Notes under the pieces: generated by a model
What the model saw: the letters and a program-made list of their open reading frames with translations, nothing else
What the model was told of the DNA's origin: nothing
Databases searched by the model: none
In this document: piece by piece, positions 8,601-16,824 of the stretch
How the letters are laid out: the number at the start of each line of letters is the position of its first letter
Numbering within the stretch: the stretch's first letter is position 1
NCBI RefSeq assembly: GCF_017948675.1
Contig: NZ_JAGFBU010000002.1
Coordinates: 372,001-436,000, forward strand
Source of the DNA: Flavobacterium flabelliforme
GTDB lineage: Bacteria; Bacteroidota; Bacteroidia; Flavobacteriales; Flavobacteriaceae
DNA: 64,000 nucleotides
Direction: 5' to 3'
Made by a program: the position numbers and the translations under genes

Positions 8601-9491
8601 ATGAAAGGAATACACAAAACCATAATAATTGTTGCAGTAATTTTTTTGAGTGGCTTGTTTGTTTTTGCAACAACTAAAAAAACAAATTCTACAGTTGACA
8701 GCATTGACACGTCTGCTTTTCCAAGTAAATTAGACTTTGCTGGCGAGCCCACTCCATTGCATATTGCAGATGTTAAAGAGCGATTTGATCGAGAATTATT
8801 GGTCAATGTAAACTTACATGCTTCTACAATTTTAGCAATAAAAAGAGCCAATCGTGCTTTTAAAATTATTGAACCTATTTTGAAAAGAAACGGTATTCCT
8901 GATGATTTTAAATATTTAGCTGTCATTGAAAGTGGTTTAGTAAATGCGGTTTCGCCAGCTGGAGCGAGAGGAATTTGGCAGTTTATGCCAGAAACAGGAA
9001 AAGAACGCGGTATGGAAGTGAATGATAATGTGGATGAGCGTTATGATCTGGCCAAATCTACACAGGCTGCTTGTAGTTATTTTTTGAGTGCTAAAGGTAA
9101 ATTAGGTACTTGGACTTTGGCTGCTGCTTCCTATAATGGTGGAATGGCAGGTGTTAATAAGCAAATTGCAATTCAGAAAATATCGAATTATTATGACTTG
9201 TTACTTACTGAAGAAACTTCTAGATATGTTTTTAGGATCTTAGCTTTAAAAGAAATTATGAATAACCCCTCAAAATATGGATATAATATCGCTTCTGAGG
9301 ATTTATATTCGGTGTTGCCTACTAGAAAAATTGAAATTGATAGTGCAATTACAGACTTAGCTGATTTTGCAAAAGGACAAGGTATCAATTATAAAATTTT
9401 GAAAATTCATAATCCTTGGTTGAGAGAAGCAAAATTGATTAATGCGGAGGGCAAAAAATATCAAATAGAAATTCCACTTAGTGGTTATTAA
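8601..9491 (+). CDS. Lytic transglycosylase, SLT domain (MltD-like)
   Basis: The protein has 296 residues with an N-terminal signal or anchor segment (about 5-25). The SLT/lysozyme-like domain contains the catalytic Glu in IESGLVNAVSP (about residue 110), followed by ARGIWQFMPETG, YDLAKSTQAACSYF and TLAAASYNGG. Such enzymes cleave peptidoglycan between MurNAc and GlcNAc, forming the 1,6-anhydro product. The LysM repeats found in full MltD are not seen. The protein ends with a degenerate region (LKIHNPWLREAKL). Confidence 0.88.
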   Translation: MKGIHKTIIIVAVIFLSGLFVFATTKKTNSTVDSIDTSAFPSKLDFAGEPTPLHIADVKERFDRELLVNVNLHASTILAIKRANRAFKIIEPILKRNGIPDDFKYLAVIESGLVNAVSPAGARGIWQFMPETGKERGMEVNDNVDERYDLAKSTQAACSYFLSAKGKLGTWTLAAASYNGGMAGVNKQIAIQKISNYYDLLLTEETSRYVFRILALKEIMNNPSKYGYNIASEDLYSVLPTRKIEIDSAITDLADFAKGQGINYKILKIHNPWLREAKLINAEGKKYQIEIPLSGY

Positions 9492-9502
9492 TCTTAAATG
9501 AC

Positions 9503-9877
9503 ATGAAAATGACAATGCAAACTATAGTTTTATTGATGTGTATAGGTTTAGCTGCTGGTATTCTCAGCGGATTAATAGGAATTGGTGGAGGCATAATTAT
9601 GGTTCCTCTTTTGTTACTGATGGGATTTACACAACAGCAAGCACAAGGAACGAGTTTAGCGGCTTTATTGCCTCCAGTAACCATGCTTGCAGTGATTAAT
9701 TATCATAAGGCTGGATATATCGATTGGCGATTTGCAATAATTATTTCGATAGTATTTGTAGTAGGTGGTTATTTTGGAAGTAAATTAGCGATTAACATTG
9801 ACCAAAAAATATTAAAGAAAGTTTTTGCGGTTACTTTGTTATTTATAGGAGGATTTCTTCTTTTTGATAAGAGCTGA
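9503..9877 (+). CDS. Half-size TauE/SafE (TSUP) family membrane protein
   Basis: The 124-residue protein has four hydrophobic segments and the conserved TSUP repeat LIGIGGGIIMVPLLLLMGF followed by QAQGTSLAALLPP. Full TSUP permeases (about 250 residues) contain two such repeats and move sulfite, sulfonates or other anions. This gene encodes only one repeat. Short members are common in Bacteroidota and presumably dimerise. It begins 11 nt after the transglycosylase gene. The substrate is unknown. Confidence 0.82.
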   Translation: MKMTMQTIVLLMCIGLAAGILSGLIGIGGGIIMVPLLLLMGFTQQQAQGTSLAALLPPVTMLAVINYHKAGYIDWRFAIIISIVFVVGGYFGSKLAINIDQKILKKVFAVTLLFIGGFLLFDKS

Positions 9878-10029
9878 ATTAGATTATTTTGCCAATCAAC
9901 CTATCTAAGTTTTATTTTTATTCCTAGAAAAGAAGGTTTTACAACAAATTATCTGCTGTAGAAGAGGGAAGTAGAAAAGTAGAATGTTGTTAAATTCTAT
10001 ATTTTAAAACCATTTCGGACTTAATGATT

Positions 10030-10881
10030 TTATTCAAAGACAAATATTTTATCAAGTAATTCTGTTTTTACAATTTTTGCATTTTCTTGATCATAAAAAT
10101 TTTTCATTCCATTTATCGTAGTAAAACCAAACCATTCTGTAAATCTTTCAAACGTTCTTACAGTATAACAACTATTAAATTGTTTTTCAGGGGAAACGTA
10201 ATCGTCGTTGAATAGAGTTAAGAATTTTTCAAAAACTTGTAAATATTTTGAAGCATAAAAGCTTGTTGCATTTTCTTTATCTCCAAATATCTTCAATAAG
10301 TAGATCGAAAATAAACAGCCATATTGACCAACAGGTTCTTTCGTATAACCATCAATGTAAGCCCAATTAAATTTTTCGGTAAAAATTAAATAAATTACTT
10401 TAAATAATTCAACGCGATTTTCAGCTTTCAAACATCTTTCTCCATTTTTTGTCAAGAGTAATTTTCCTTTACTTTTTTTAACAAGATTGGTGGATTCGCA
10501 AACTATTCGAGCTGTTTTTAAAGAGATGCATTCGTCCTCTCTATAAAGCTTGTTTATACCAGACGCTATGTGTTCGTCAGTGATAAAATTGAAATCGTAT
10601 AATTCTACGAGAATTTTTTTAGGAAGTGCGCCATGTGGAGTAACTTTTAGGAATCCATCACGTTTAATAATCTTTAAAAGTTCTTCAGCAGTTCTAAAAA
10701 AAGGAATTTGGTCTAGAATTTCATTAGTGATGTGTGAACTAAATTTAATACAAGAATTTTCGCCTAATGGATTGTGAATTAATTCATGAGTCTGAGAAGG
10801 AGAAAGTCCAGATAATTTTTCTTGTGGAGAATTATTGTATTTGCTAATGGCTTCTTCGGTCTTAAAATGATCCATGTTCAA
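10030..10881 (-). CDS. Hypothetical protein, 283 residues
   Basis: I do not recognise a family with confidence. The protein has no signal peptide or membrane segment. The middle has a winged-helix-like segment (VKKSKGKLLLTKNGERCL, about residues 133-150) that resembles the wing of some replication or regulatory proteins, and the rest is helical. An N-terminal segment, LSGLSPSQTHELIHNPLG, looks conserved in style. It is monocistronic between the TauE/SafE gene and the TPR gene. ATG codons occur at 10881 and 10875, and the upstream one is used here. Confidence 0.7.
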   Translation of the reverse strand: MNMDHFKTEEAISKYNNSPQEKLSGLSPSQTHELIHNPLGENSCIKFSSHITNEILDQIPFFRTAEELLKIIKRDGFLKVTPHGALPKKILVELYDFNFITDEHIASGINKLYREDECISLKTARIVCESTNLVKKSKGKLLLTKNGERCLKAENRVELFKVIYLIFTEKFNWAYIDGYTKEPVGQYGCLFSIYLLKIFGDKENATSFYASKYLQVFEKFLTLFNDDYVSPEKQFNSCYTVRTFERFTEWFGFTTINGMKNFYDQENAKIVKTELLDKIFVFE

Positions 10882-10978
10882 CGTGTTTAAAAGTATTGTG
10901 GTGAATTACTATTTTCAGGAAAAAATATGCTAAAAGTTAAAACAGAAAAGGATGCGATATTCTTTATGTGAATTAAAA

Positions 10979-11016
10979 CAAAAAAGGACCAATGAAATGC
11001 ATTTGGCCCTTTTTGT
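10979..11016 (-). terminator. Intrinsic terminator of the TPR gene
   Basis: The arms around ACAAAAAAGGACCAA (left) and TTTGGCCCTTTTTGT (right) form a stem about 15 bp long with a short loop at ATGAAATGCA. On the minus strand it is followed by a U run and lies immediately after the TPR gene stop. Confidence 0.75.
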
Positions 11017-11019
11017 TAT

Positions 11020-11535
11020 TTAGATCTTTTTCATCTGATCTTTCATCATCGTGATCTGTTCTTTTAACATATTTTGTTTGTCTAGCTTTTTAGCTTCATT
11101 CAATAAGGTGGTTGCTTCTAGCTTTCTTCTTCTTGACATGGCTACTCCGGCAAGGTTTAATTTAGCAACAGCTAAATCCATATCCATAGACAATCCCAGT
11201 TCGATTGCTTTTTTAAAATATTTCTCTGCTTGATTGATATTTGTTTGTGACAACATGATACCCTGTAAATAATTAAAGTATCCTTGTTGTTTTCTTACCA
11301 AAGCCGTATCTGGATTTTTAATGTATGCTAGCCATTTTTTAGCTCCTTCAAAATCTTGTTTTCTTAGTTTTAAGAAGGCTAATAAGATGAATTCATTTTT
11401 GAAGTAAAGAAAAATAGGAATTGCACTTAATAGTATAAGGAAAATTCCGTTACCAATATTACTTTCTGTAAATTGCCAAAAGCCAGTAGCAATGATAAGT
11501 CCGGCGATAATAAGTTTAATATTTCTGTGAAACAT
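11020..11535 (-). CDS. Membrane-anchored tetratricopeptide-repeat protein
   Basis: The protein has 171 residues with two N-terminal hydrophobic segments (about 7-24 and 29-47). A cytoplasmic part follows with TPR-like helices, notably INQAEKYFKKAIELGLSMD and DLAVAKLNLAGVAMSRRRKLEATTLLNEAKKLDKQ. TPR domains mediate protein-protein contacts, and no enzyme function is suggested. It is a single gene with its own terminator, divergent from rpmH. Confidence 0.8.
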   Translation of the reverse strand: MFHRNIKLIIAGLIIATGFWQFTESNIGNGIFLILLSAIPIFLYFKNEFILLAFLKLRKQDFEGAKKWLAYIKNPDTALVRKQQGYFNYLQGIMLSQTNINQAEKYFKKAIELGLSMDMDLAVAKLNLAGVAMSRRRKLEATTLLNEAKKLDKQNMLKEQITMMKDQMKKI

Positions 11536-11598
11536 AGTGTGATTATTTTAAGATCACAAATATAGTAAAATGAATTGAAAATATTTTTACAAAACTAC

Positions 11599-11628
11599 TT
11601 GTGAGGAAAAAAAGTCTTTGTATATTTG
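11599..11628 (+). promoter_or_regulatory. rpmH promoter
   Basis: TTG (11599-11601), a 19-nt spacer and TATATTTG (11621-11628) form a textbook Bacteroidota vegetative promoter. It lies about 70 nt upstream of the rpmH start codon. Confidence 0.85.
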
Positions 11629-11697
11629 CACTCGGATTTCGGGTAACAGGTATCCGAATTAAGAAAGATATAAATAAGTTTTTAAAGATACAAAGCA

Positions 11698-11859
11698 ATG
11701 AGCAAAAGAACGTTTCAACCATCGAAAAGAAAAAGAAGAAATAAGCACGGATTTATGGACAGAATGGCTTCTGCTAATGGAAGAAAAGTTCTTGCGCGTA
11801 GAAGAGCTAAAGGAAGACATAAATTGACTGTTTCTTGTGAACCAAGACACAAAAAATAA
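11698..11859 (+). CDS. rpmH: 50S ribosomal protein L34
   Basis: The 53-residue frame starts [19 protein letters not shown] and ends SCEPRHKK. It is highly basic and matches the bacterial L34 signature (KRTFQPS, the N-K-HGF stretch, RMAS..GR.VL..RRAKGR). L34 is a small protein of the large ribosomal subunit. It has a strong consensus promoter upstream and a terminator just downstream, so it is transcribed alone here. A longer antisense frame at 11659-11874 is only its shadow. Confidence 0.97.
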   Translation: MSKRTFQPSKRKRRNKHGFMDRMASANGRKVLARRRAKGRHKLTVSCEPRHKK

Positions 11860-11879
11860 TGTTTGTATAAACATAAATA

Positions 11880-11912
11880 AGGCGTTACTTTCTTTAGTAT
11901 CGCCTTTTTTTA
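11880..11912 (+). terminator. Intrinsic terminator of rpmH
   Basis: The stem GGCG-T-TACT (11881-11889) / AGTA-T-CGCC (11896-11904) has a 6-nt loop and one internal mismatch. A run of T residues follows. It lies 21 nt after the rpmH stop codon. Confidence 0.85.
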
Positions 11913-12016
11913 TACCTAATCGGTAAATAAAGCCTAAAGAGCAGCGTTTAAAGTCGTATAATTTAAGTACTTTAAACCCTTAAAAAATAACTACACAACA
12001 CAATAATTACTACAAA

Positions 12017-14869
12017 ATGCCAAAAGATACATCGATAAAATCCGTCTTAATAATAGGTTCAGGTCCTATTGTAATTGGTCAAGCGTGCGAATTTGATTAT
12101 GCAGGATCTCAATCTGCTCGTTCTATTCATGAAGAAGGAATTGAAGTTATTCTAATCAATTCTAATCCTGCAACCATCATGACCGATCCAACTATGGCCG
12201 ATCATGTTTACTTGAAGCCATTAACGACTAAGTCTATTATTGAAATACTAAAAGAACATCCTCAAATCGATTCTGTTTTACCTACAATGGGTGGACAAAC
12301 TGCTTTAAACTTGTGTTTAGAGGCGGATGAAAAAGGAATTTGGAAGGATTTTGGTGTAAAAATGATAGGTGTTGATGTAAATGCCATTAATATTACCGAA
12401 GACAGAGAGCAGTTCAAACAATTGCTTAAAAAGATAAATGTACCTTCTGCACCTGCAGAAATTTGTACATCATATTTAAGAGGAAAAGAAATTGCACAAG
12501 AATTTGGTTTCCCTTTAGTAATTCGTCCTTCGTTTACCCTTGGAGGAACTGGAGCTGCGATTGTATATAAAAAAGAAGAATTTGACGAAAAACTTACCTA
12601 CGGTTTAGAAATGTCACCTATTCATGAGGTTTTGATTGACAAAGCTTTGATGGGTTGGAAAGAATATGAGTTGGAATTGTTGAGAGATAAAAACGATAAT
12701 GTGGTAATTATCTGTTCTATCGAAAACATGGATCCAATGGGAATTCATACTGGAGATTCGATTACTGTTGCGCCAGCGATGACTTTATCTGACACGACTT
12801 TCCAAAAAATGCGTGACTATGCGATTTTGATGATGCGTAGCATCGGAAACTTTGCTGGAGGTTGTAATGTGCAGTTTGCTGTTTCGCCAGACGATAAAGA
12901 AGATATTGTAGCGATTGAAATCAATCCTCGTGTGTCTCGTTCTTCTGCTTTAGCATCAAAAGCGACGGGTTACCCAATTGCAAAAATTGCTTCTAAACTA
13001 GCTTTAGGATACAATTTAGATGAATTACAAAACCAAATCACCAAATCGACTTCTGCTTTATTCGAGCCGACTTTGGATTATGTGATTGTGAAAATTCCAC
13101 GTTGGAACTTTGATAAATTTGAAGGTGCTGACAGAACTTTAGGACTTCAAATGAAATCCGTTGGTGAAGTAATGGGAATTGGACGTTCGTTCCAAGAAGC
13201 GTTACACAAAGCGACGCAATCATTAGAAATCAAAAGAAATGGTTTAGGTGCTGACGGAAAAGGATACACGAACTACGAACAAATTATCGAGAAACTGACT
13301 TATGCAAGTTGGGATCGTGTTTTTGTGATTTATGACGCAATTGCAATGGGAATTCCTTTGAGTCGTATTCATGAAATCACTAAAATAGATATGTGGTTCT
13401 TGAAACAATATGAAGAACTTTATACTTTAGAAAAAGAAATTTCAAATTATAAAGTAGAAACGTTGCCAAGAGAATTGTTGTTAGAAGCCAAACAAAAAGG
13501 GTTTGCTGACAGACAAATTGCGCACATGATGGGTTGTTTAGAAAGTCAAGTACACAGTTTGCGTGACGTGATGAACATCAACCGTGTGTTTAAATTAGTA
13601 GATACTTGTGCGGCAGAATTTAAAGCAAAAACACCATATTACTATTCTACTTTTGAAGCGGAAATAGAAAAAGCAGACGGAACACGCTACGTAGATAACG
13701 AAAGTGTAGTTACAGATAAAAAGAAAATTATCGTTCTTGGATCAGGTCCAAATAGAATTGGTCAAGGAATCGAGTTTGATTATTCTTGTGTACACGGCGT
13801 TTTGGCTGCGAAAGAATGTGGTTACGAAACAATTATGATCAACTGTAATCCAGAAACAGTTTCTACTGATTTTGATACAGCAGATAAATTATACTTCGAG
13901 CCAGTTTTCTGGGAGCATATTTACGATATTATCCAGCATGAGAAACCAGAAGGGGTTATCGTGCAATTAGGTGGTCAAACGGCTTTGAAATTAGCGGAGA
14001 AACTATCTAAATACGGAATAAAAATTATTGGAACTAGCTTTGATGCTTTGGATTTAGCCGAAGATAGAGGACGTTTCTCTGAATTATTAACCGAATTAAA
14101 CATTCCTTTCCCACAATTTGGAATTGCTGAAACGGCTGACGAAGCTTCTGCTTTAGCGGATGTTTTAGATTTTCCATTATTGATTCGTCCTTCTTATGTG
14201 TTGGGTGGTCAAGGAATGAAAATTGTAATCAACAAACAAGAACTGGAAGAGCACGTAATCAATTTATTGAAAACTATTCCAGGGAACAAATTACTTTTAG
14301 ACCATTATTTGGATGGAGCGATTGAAGCAGAAGCGGATGCGATTTGTGATGGTGAAAATGTGTATATCATAGGAATTATGGAGCATATCGAACCTTGCGG
14401 AGTGCACTCTGGAGATAGTAATGCGACTTTGCCACCGTTCAACTTAGGGGAATTTGTAATGCAACAAATAAAAGACCATACTAAAAGAATTGCTTTAGCG
14501 CTGAAAACAGTTGGTTTAATCAACATTCAGTTTGCCATTAAAGATGATACGGTTTACATCATCGAAGCGAATCCTAGAGCGTCTCGTACGGTTCCTTTTA
14601 TCGCAAAAGCATATGGAGAACCTTATGTGAATTATGCTACTAAAGTAATGTTAGGACACAACAAAGTAACGGATTTCACTTTTAATCCACAATTAAAAGG
14701 ATACGCAATCAAACAACCGGTTTTCTCTTTCAGCAAGTTCCAAAATGTAAATAAAGCATTAGGACCAGAAATGAAATCAACCGGAGAAAGCATCTTGTTT
14801 ATTGACGACTTAAAAGACGATCAATTTTACGAATTGTACTCTAGAAGAAAAATGTATTTAAGTAAATAA
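12017..14869 (+). CDS. carB: Carbamoyl-phosphate synthase large subunit
   Basis: The protein has 950 residues and two homologous ATP-grasp halves. The first starts VLIIGSGPIVIGQACEFDYAG, and the second repeats it as IIVLGSGPNRIGQGIEFDYS at about residue 573. Each half has the ATP-grasp metal motif (EINPRVSRSSALASKATGYP and EANPRASRTVPFIAKAYG). CarB makes carbamoyl phosphate for arginine and pyrimidine synthesis together with CarA, which is not adjacent. The protein is shorter than the usual 1070 or so residues. It ends soon after the second ATP-grasp half (YSRRKMYLSK), so the C-terminal MGS-like allosteric domain is absent. Short CarB forms occur in Bacteroidota. Its 3' end is duplicated twice downstream. 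Confidence 0.96.
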   Translation: MPKDTSIKSVLIIGSGPIVIGQACEFDYAGSQSARSIHEEGIEVILINSNPATIMTDPTMADHVYLKPLTTKSIIEILKEHPQIDSVLPTMGGQTALNLCLEADEKGIWKDFGVKMIGVDVNAINITEDREQFKQLLKKINVPSAPAEICTSYLRGKEIAQEFGFPLVIRPSFTLGGTGAAIVYKKEEFDEKLTYGLEMSPIHEVLIDKALMGWKEYELELLRDKNDNVVIICSIENMDPMGIHTGDSITVAPAMTLSDTTFQKMRDYAILMMRSIGNFAGGCNVQFAVSPDDKEDIVAIEINPRVSRSSALASKATGYPIAKIASKLALGYNLDELQNQITKSTSALFEPTLDYVIVKIPRWNFDKFEGADRTLGLQMKSVGEVMGIGRSFQEALHKATQSLEIKRNGLGADGKGYTNYEQIIEKLTYASWDRVFVIYDAIAMGIPLSRIHEITKIDMWFLKQYEELYTLEKEISNYKVETLPRELLLEAKQKGFADRQIAHMMGCLESQVHSLRDVMNINRVFKLVDTCAAEFKAKTPYYYSTFEAEIEKADGTRYVDNESVVTDKKKIIVLGSGPNRIGQGIEFDYSCVHGVLAAKECGYETIMINCNPETVSTDFDTADKLYFEPVFWEHIYDIIQHEKPEGVIVQLGGQTALKLAEKLSKYGIKIIGTSFDALDLAEDRGRFSELLTELNIPFPQFGIAETADEASALADVLDFPLLIRPSYVLGGQGMKIVINKQELEEHVINLLKTIPGNKLLLDHYLDGAIEAEADAICDGENVYIIGIMEHIEPCGVHSGDSNATLPPFNLGEFVMQQIKDHTKRIALALKTVGLINIQFAIKDDTVYIIEANPRASRTVPFIAKAYGEPYVNYATKVMLGHNKVTDFTFNPQLKGYAIKQPVFSFSKFQNVNKALGPEMKSTGESILFIDDLKDDQFYELYSRRKMYLSK

Positions 14870-14915
14870 TACTTGGATTATATATATCGAAAAAGCCCCT
14901 TTATTGGGGCTTTTT
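14742..14915 (+). repeat. carB 3'-end repeat, copy A (within the intact gene)
   Basis: This stretch covers the last 42 or so codons of carB, the stop, a TACTTGGATTATATATATCG linker and the terminator. Near-identical copies follow at 15695-15838 (copy B, offset 921) and 16651-16824 (copy C, offset 1909). Identity runs through codons, stop and terminator alike. The unit was therefore duplicated as DNA and not kept for its peptide. Confidence 0.95.
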
Positions 14916-14916
14916 G
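14890..14916 (+). terminator. Intrinsic terminator of carB
   Basis: The perfect stem AAAAAGCCCC (14890-14899) / GGGGCTTTTT (14906-14915) has a 6-nt loop, 20 nt after the carB stop. The same hairpin is repeated in copies B and C. Confidence 0.93.
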
Positions 14917-14922
14917 CATTTA

Positions 14923-15069
14923 TTATGGTTTTACTCTAACTATTTTATTATCCTTAAGAATGACTAGTTCACTATTTGATTTCTTTTTGAATTCGATTAA
15001 TTTTTCATATACTTTGCTCATTCCATCAATTATTTTTTGTTGGTTCAGCGATCTCTTATATTCTTTCAT
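14923..15069 (-). CDS. 48-residue protein coupled to the zeta-type kinase; candidate partner or antitoxin
   Basis: The small frame encodes MKEYKRSLNQQKIIDGMSKV followed by a basic, helical stretch and the end ILKDNKIVRVKP. Its ATG at 15069 overlaps the end of the zeta-type gene by 14 nt, which implies translational coupling. It fills the space between that gene and the carB terminator. No family is recognised. Its position next to a zeta-like kinase makes it a candidate antitoxin or accessory subunit. In the classical pair, however, epsilon precedes zeta and is longer, so this is inference only. Confidence 0.6.
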   Translation of the reverse strand: MKEYKRSLNQQKIIDGMSKVYEKLIEFKKKSNSELVILKDNKIVRVKP

Positions 15070-15640
15070 TCCAATTTTTTTTTAAGTTATTGAATTTAAT
15101 AGGACTTAAAATTTTCATTTCACTAACGACAGATTTTTCAGCAATTAACTCCGGTACTCCAAATGAATTATCAAAAATAAGTAGTTCGTCCGCAATATCA
15201 ACATAAATTTCAAAAAGATTTTTAATACCGTTTTTATATCTTCTTTTTATAACGTCTGTATCGATGTTGTGACCACCTTCAAGAACTCGTGTTCTGACTC
15301 TTTCAATTGCTAAATCTACATTTTCTAACCAAAAAAACAAAAGAGTTACATTATAGTTTTGCTTTTTTGCCTTTATAATTTTTCCTCTATAGCTTTTAGT
15401 AGCTAGAGTAGTTTCAAAAGCAAATGTTTGTTCTGCATCTAGTAGTTCATTGATTCTTTTTATCATTATTCTTCCGGCTTCAAAGGCAACTTTCTCAGGT
15501 TGAAAAGGAGATAAACCTTTGGCAATTTCATCAGCGTTTACAAATTCTTTACACCTTAATATATCAGGTAAAATCGTAAACGAAGCAGTTGTTTTGCCCG
15601 CTCCATTGCAACCTGCTATTATGTAAAGTTTCTTGTTCAT
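15056..15640 (-). CDS. Zeta-toxin-type P-loop kinase
   Basis: The protein has 194 residues. The Walker A motif AGCNGAGKTT begins at about residue 9. VNADEIAKGLSPF follows, then the long-helix segment AFEAGRIMIKRINELL and the AFETTLATKSY strand, all typical of zeta-toxin and related kinases. Later segments LFFWLENVDLAIERVRTRVLEGGH and RRYKNGIKNLF also fit. Zeta toxins phosphorylate UDP-GlcNAc, and chromosomal relatives may phosphorylate other targets. The gene is the cargo of a carB-tail module, reads toward carB and overlaps a 48-residue gene. Whether it is toxic here is untested. Confidence 0.85.
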   Translation of the reverse strand: MNKKLYIIAGCNGAGKTTASFTILPDILRCKEFVNADEIAKGLSPFQPEKVAFEAGRIMIKRINELLDAEQTFAFETTLATKSYRGKIIKAKKQNYNVTLLFFWLENVDLAIERVRTRVLEGGHNIDTDVIKRRYKNGIKNLFEIYVDIADELLIFDNSFGVPELIAEKSVVSEMKILSPIKFNNLKKNWNERI

Positions 15641-15694
15641 TTATCAAAGATAATTCATTTTGAGTTCTGATTAATGAATCAATTTTTATTAAAA

Positions 15695-15838
15695 AAATCA
15701 ACAGGAAAAAGCATTTTGTTTATTGACGACTTAAAAGACGATCAATTCTACGAATTGTACTCTAGAAGAAAAATGTATTTGAGTAAGTAATACTTGGATT
15801 ATATATATATCGAAAAAGCCCCTTGATTGGGGCTTTTT
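15695..15838 (+). repeat. carB 3'-end repeat, copy B (orphan tail with terminator)
   Basis: The copy repeats carB from AAATCAAC onwards: the last 32 or so codons, stop, linker (with one extra TA) and terminator. It shares CAGGAAAAAGC, CAATTCTACG and TATTTGAGTA with copy C against copy A, so B and C are closer to each other than to the intact gene. There is no start codon context, and it follows the start of the zeta-type gene by about 55 nt. Confidence 0.93.
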
Positions 15839-15840
15839 GT
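15813..15840 (+). terminator. Duplicated carB terminator, copy B
   Basis: The stem AAAAAGCCCC (15813-15822) / GGGGCTTTTT (15829-15838) has a 6-nt loop, TTGATT, that differs from copy A. On the minus strand it also gives a hairpin followed by U residues, so it may end transcription of the YiaA-like gene downstream. Confidence 0.88.
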
Positions 15841-15892
15841 TTTTTCTAAATCAGTTTTATCTGCGCTGGTATTCTTATTAGGAATAAGCTAT

Positions 15893-16291
15893 TTATTGTT
15901 TTGGTTCTGTAATTGTCATATTATCTCTTGTGTTTTTTTGAACTGCAATCGCTCCAAAAATCGCCAATAAAAATGCAAAACCATAAAATCCTTTTTCACT
16001 TGGTAATAAAGTTGCGTTCCATAGTCCAACGATTAATAACACGATAGATAAAATTGTTCCAAACCAACAAATACCATAATAAATATCGGTTACAGGAAAG
16101 CCTTCAATTCTATCTCTAACACTTTTTTGAAGTGATATTACTGAAAAAAGACCAAACATTAGAACTGTAAAATAGTAGCCTATTTCATTTAGTAACATTT
16201 CTGAACGCCATAGTCCAACTAAGTAACCGATCATTCCCGCCCCTAAGGCCACCCAAGAAGCTGCTACGAAAGCATTTGAAGTTTTTTGCAT
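15893..16291 (-). CDS. YiaA/YiaB-like inner membrane protein
   Basis: The protein has 132 residues and four hydrophobic segments arranged as two similar halves. [20 protein letters not shown]...[25 protein letters not shown] is matched by [20 protein letters not shown]...[25 protein letters not shown]. This is the YiaAB two-helix repeat. Such proteins sit in the inner membrane, and their role is unknown. The gene lies alone between carB-tail copies B and C, reading toward carB. Confidence 0.85.
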   Translation of the reverse strand: MQKTSNAFVAASWVALGAGMIGYLVGLWRSEMLLNEIGYYFTVLMFGLFSVISLQKSVRDRIEGFPVTDIYYGICWFGTILSIVLLIVGLWNATLLPSEKGFYGFAFLLAIFGAIAVQKNTRDNMTITEPKQ

Positions 16292-16650
16292 TGTTTTTAT
16301 TTATTTAATATGTGAATTATTATCTGTTGCTACAATTATTGCAAAGCTTAGTTTTTAGTAAATGAGGTTTTTTATCTGTTTCTTTTAAATCTTTTGTTAC
16401 CTGCTGCATTACATAATTGAATGCAAAAAGATTACTTTGAACTTTTAAAAGCAAAAAAGTAAAGCCACTTAAAATTTTTCTAAGGCTTATTTTTTTGGGT
16501 AAATATAGTCGATTTATCGTACAAAAATAAATTTTTAAATAATTTCTTAAAACTCATTGATTTGAATTTATTTATCCAAAAAACTATAGGCCTAACTAAC
16601 TTTTAATTCAGAAATTTCATGAGTTATATCATCCTATTTACGCATGTTTT
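16292..16650. other. Non-coding stretch between the YiaA-like gene and carB-tail copy C
   Basis: This AT-rich stretch holds no frame I can support and no RNA gene. It should contain the promoter of the YiaA-like gene (minus strand). A TATTTTTG box is readable at 16529-16522 on the minus strand, but without a spaced TTG. Confidence 0.4.
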
Positions 16651-16824
16651 AAAATGTAAACAAAGTATTAGGACCAGAAATGAAATCAACAGGAAAAAGC
16701 ATCTTGTTTATTGACGACTTAAAAGACGATCAATTCTACGAATTATACTCTAGAAGAAAAATGTATTTGAGTAAATAATACTTGAATTATATATATCGAA
16801 AAAGCCCCGTTTGGGGCTTTTTTT
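16651..16824 (+). repeat. carB 3'-end repeat, copy C (orphan tail with terminator)
   Basis: This is the longest orphan copy. Homology to carB begins at AAAATGTAAA (equivalent to 14742) and runs to the end of the terminator. It contains the same last codons (FIDDLKDDQFYELYSRRKMY) with scattered substitutions, mostly shared with copy B. Sequence upstream of 16651 does not match carB, so the junction is sharp. Confidence 0.94.
16799..16824 (+). terminator. Duplicated carB terminator, copy C
   Basis: The stem AAAAAGCCCC (16799-16808) / GGGGCTTTTT (16813-16822) has a 4-nt GTTT loop and a longer T run than the other copies. Confidence 0.88.

Noticed and set aside
11659-11874. 71-residue minus-strand frame
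   Set aside because: It is the exact antisense of rpmH, which has a consensus promoter, a family match and a terminator.
14873-15085. 70-residue plus-strand frame after carB
   Set aside because: It reads through the carB terminator and is antisense to the 48-residue gene and the end of the zeta-type gene. It has no protein-like composition.
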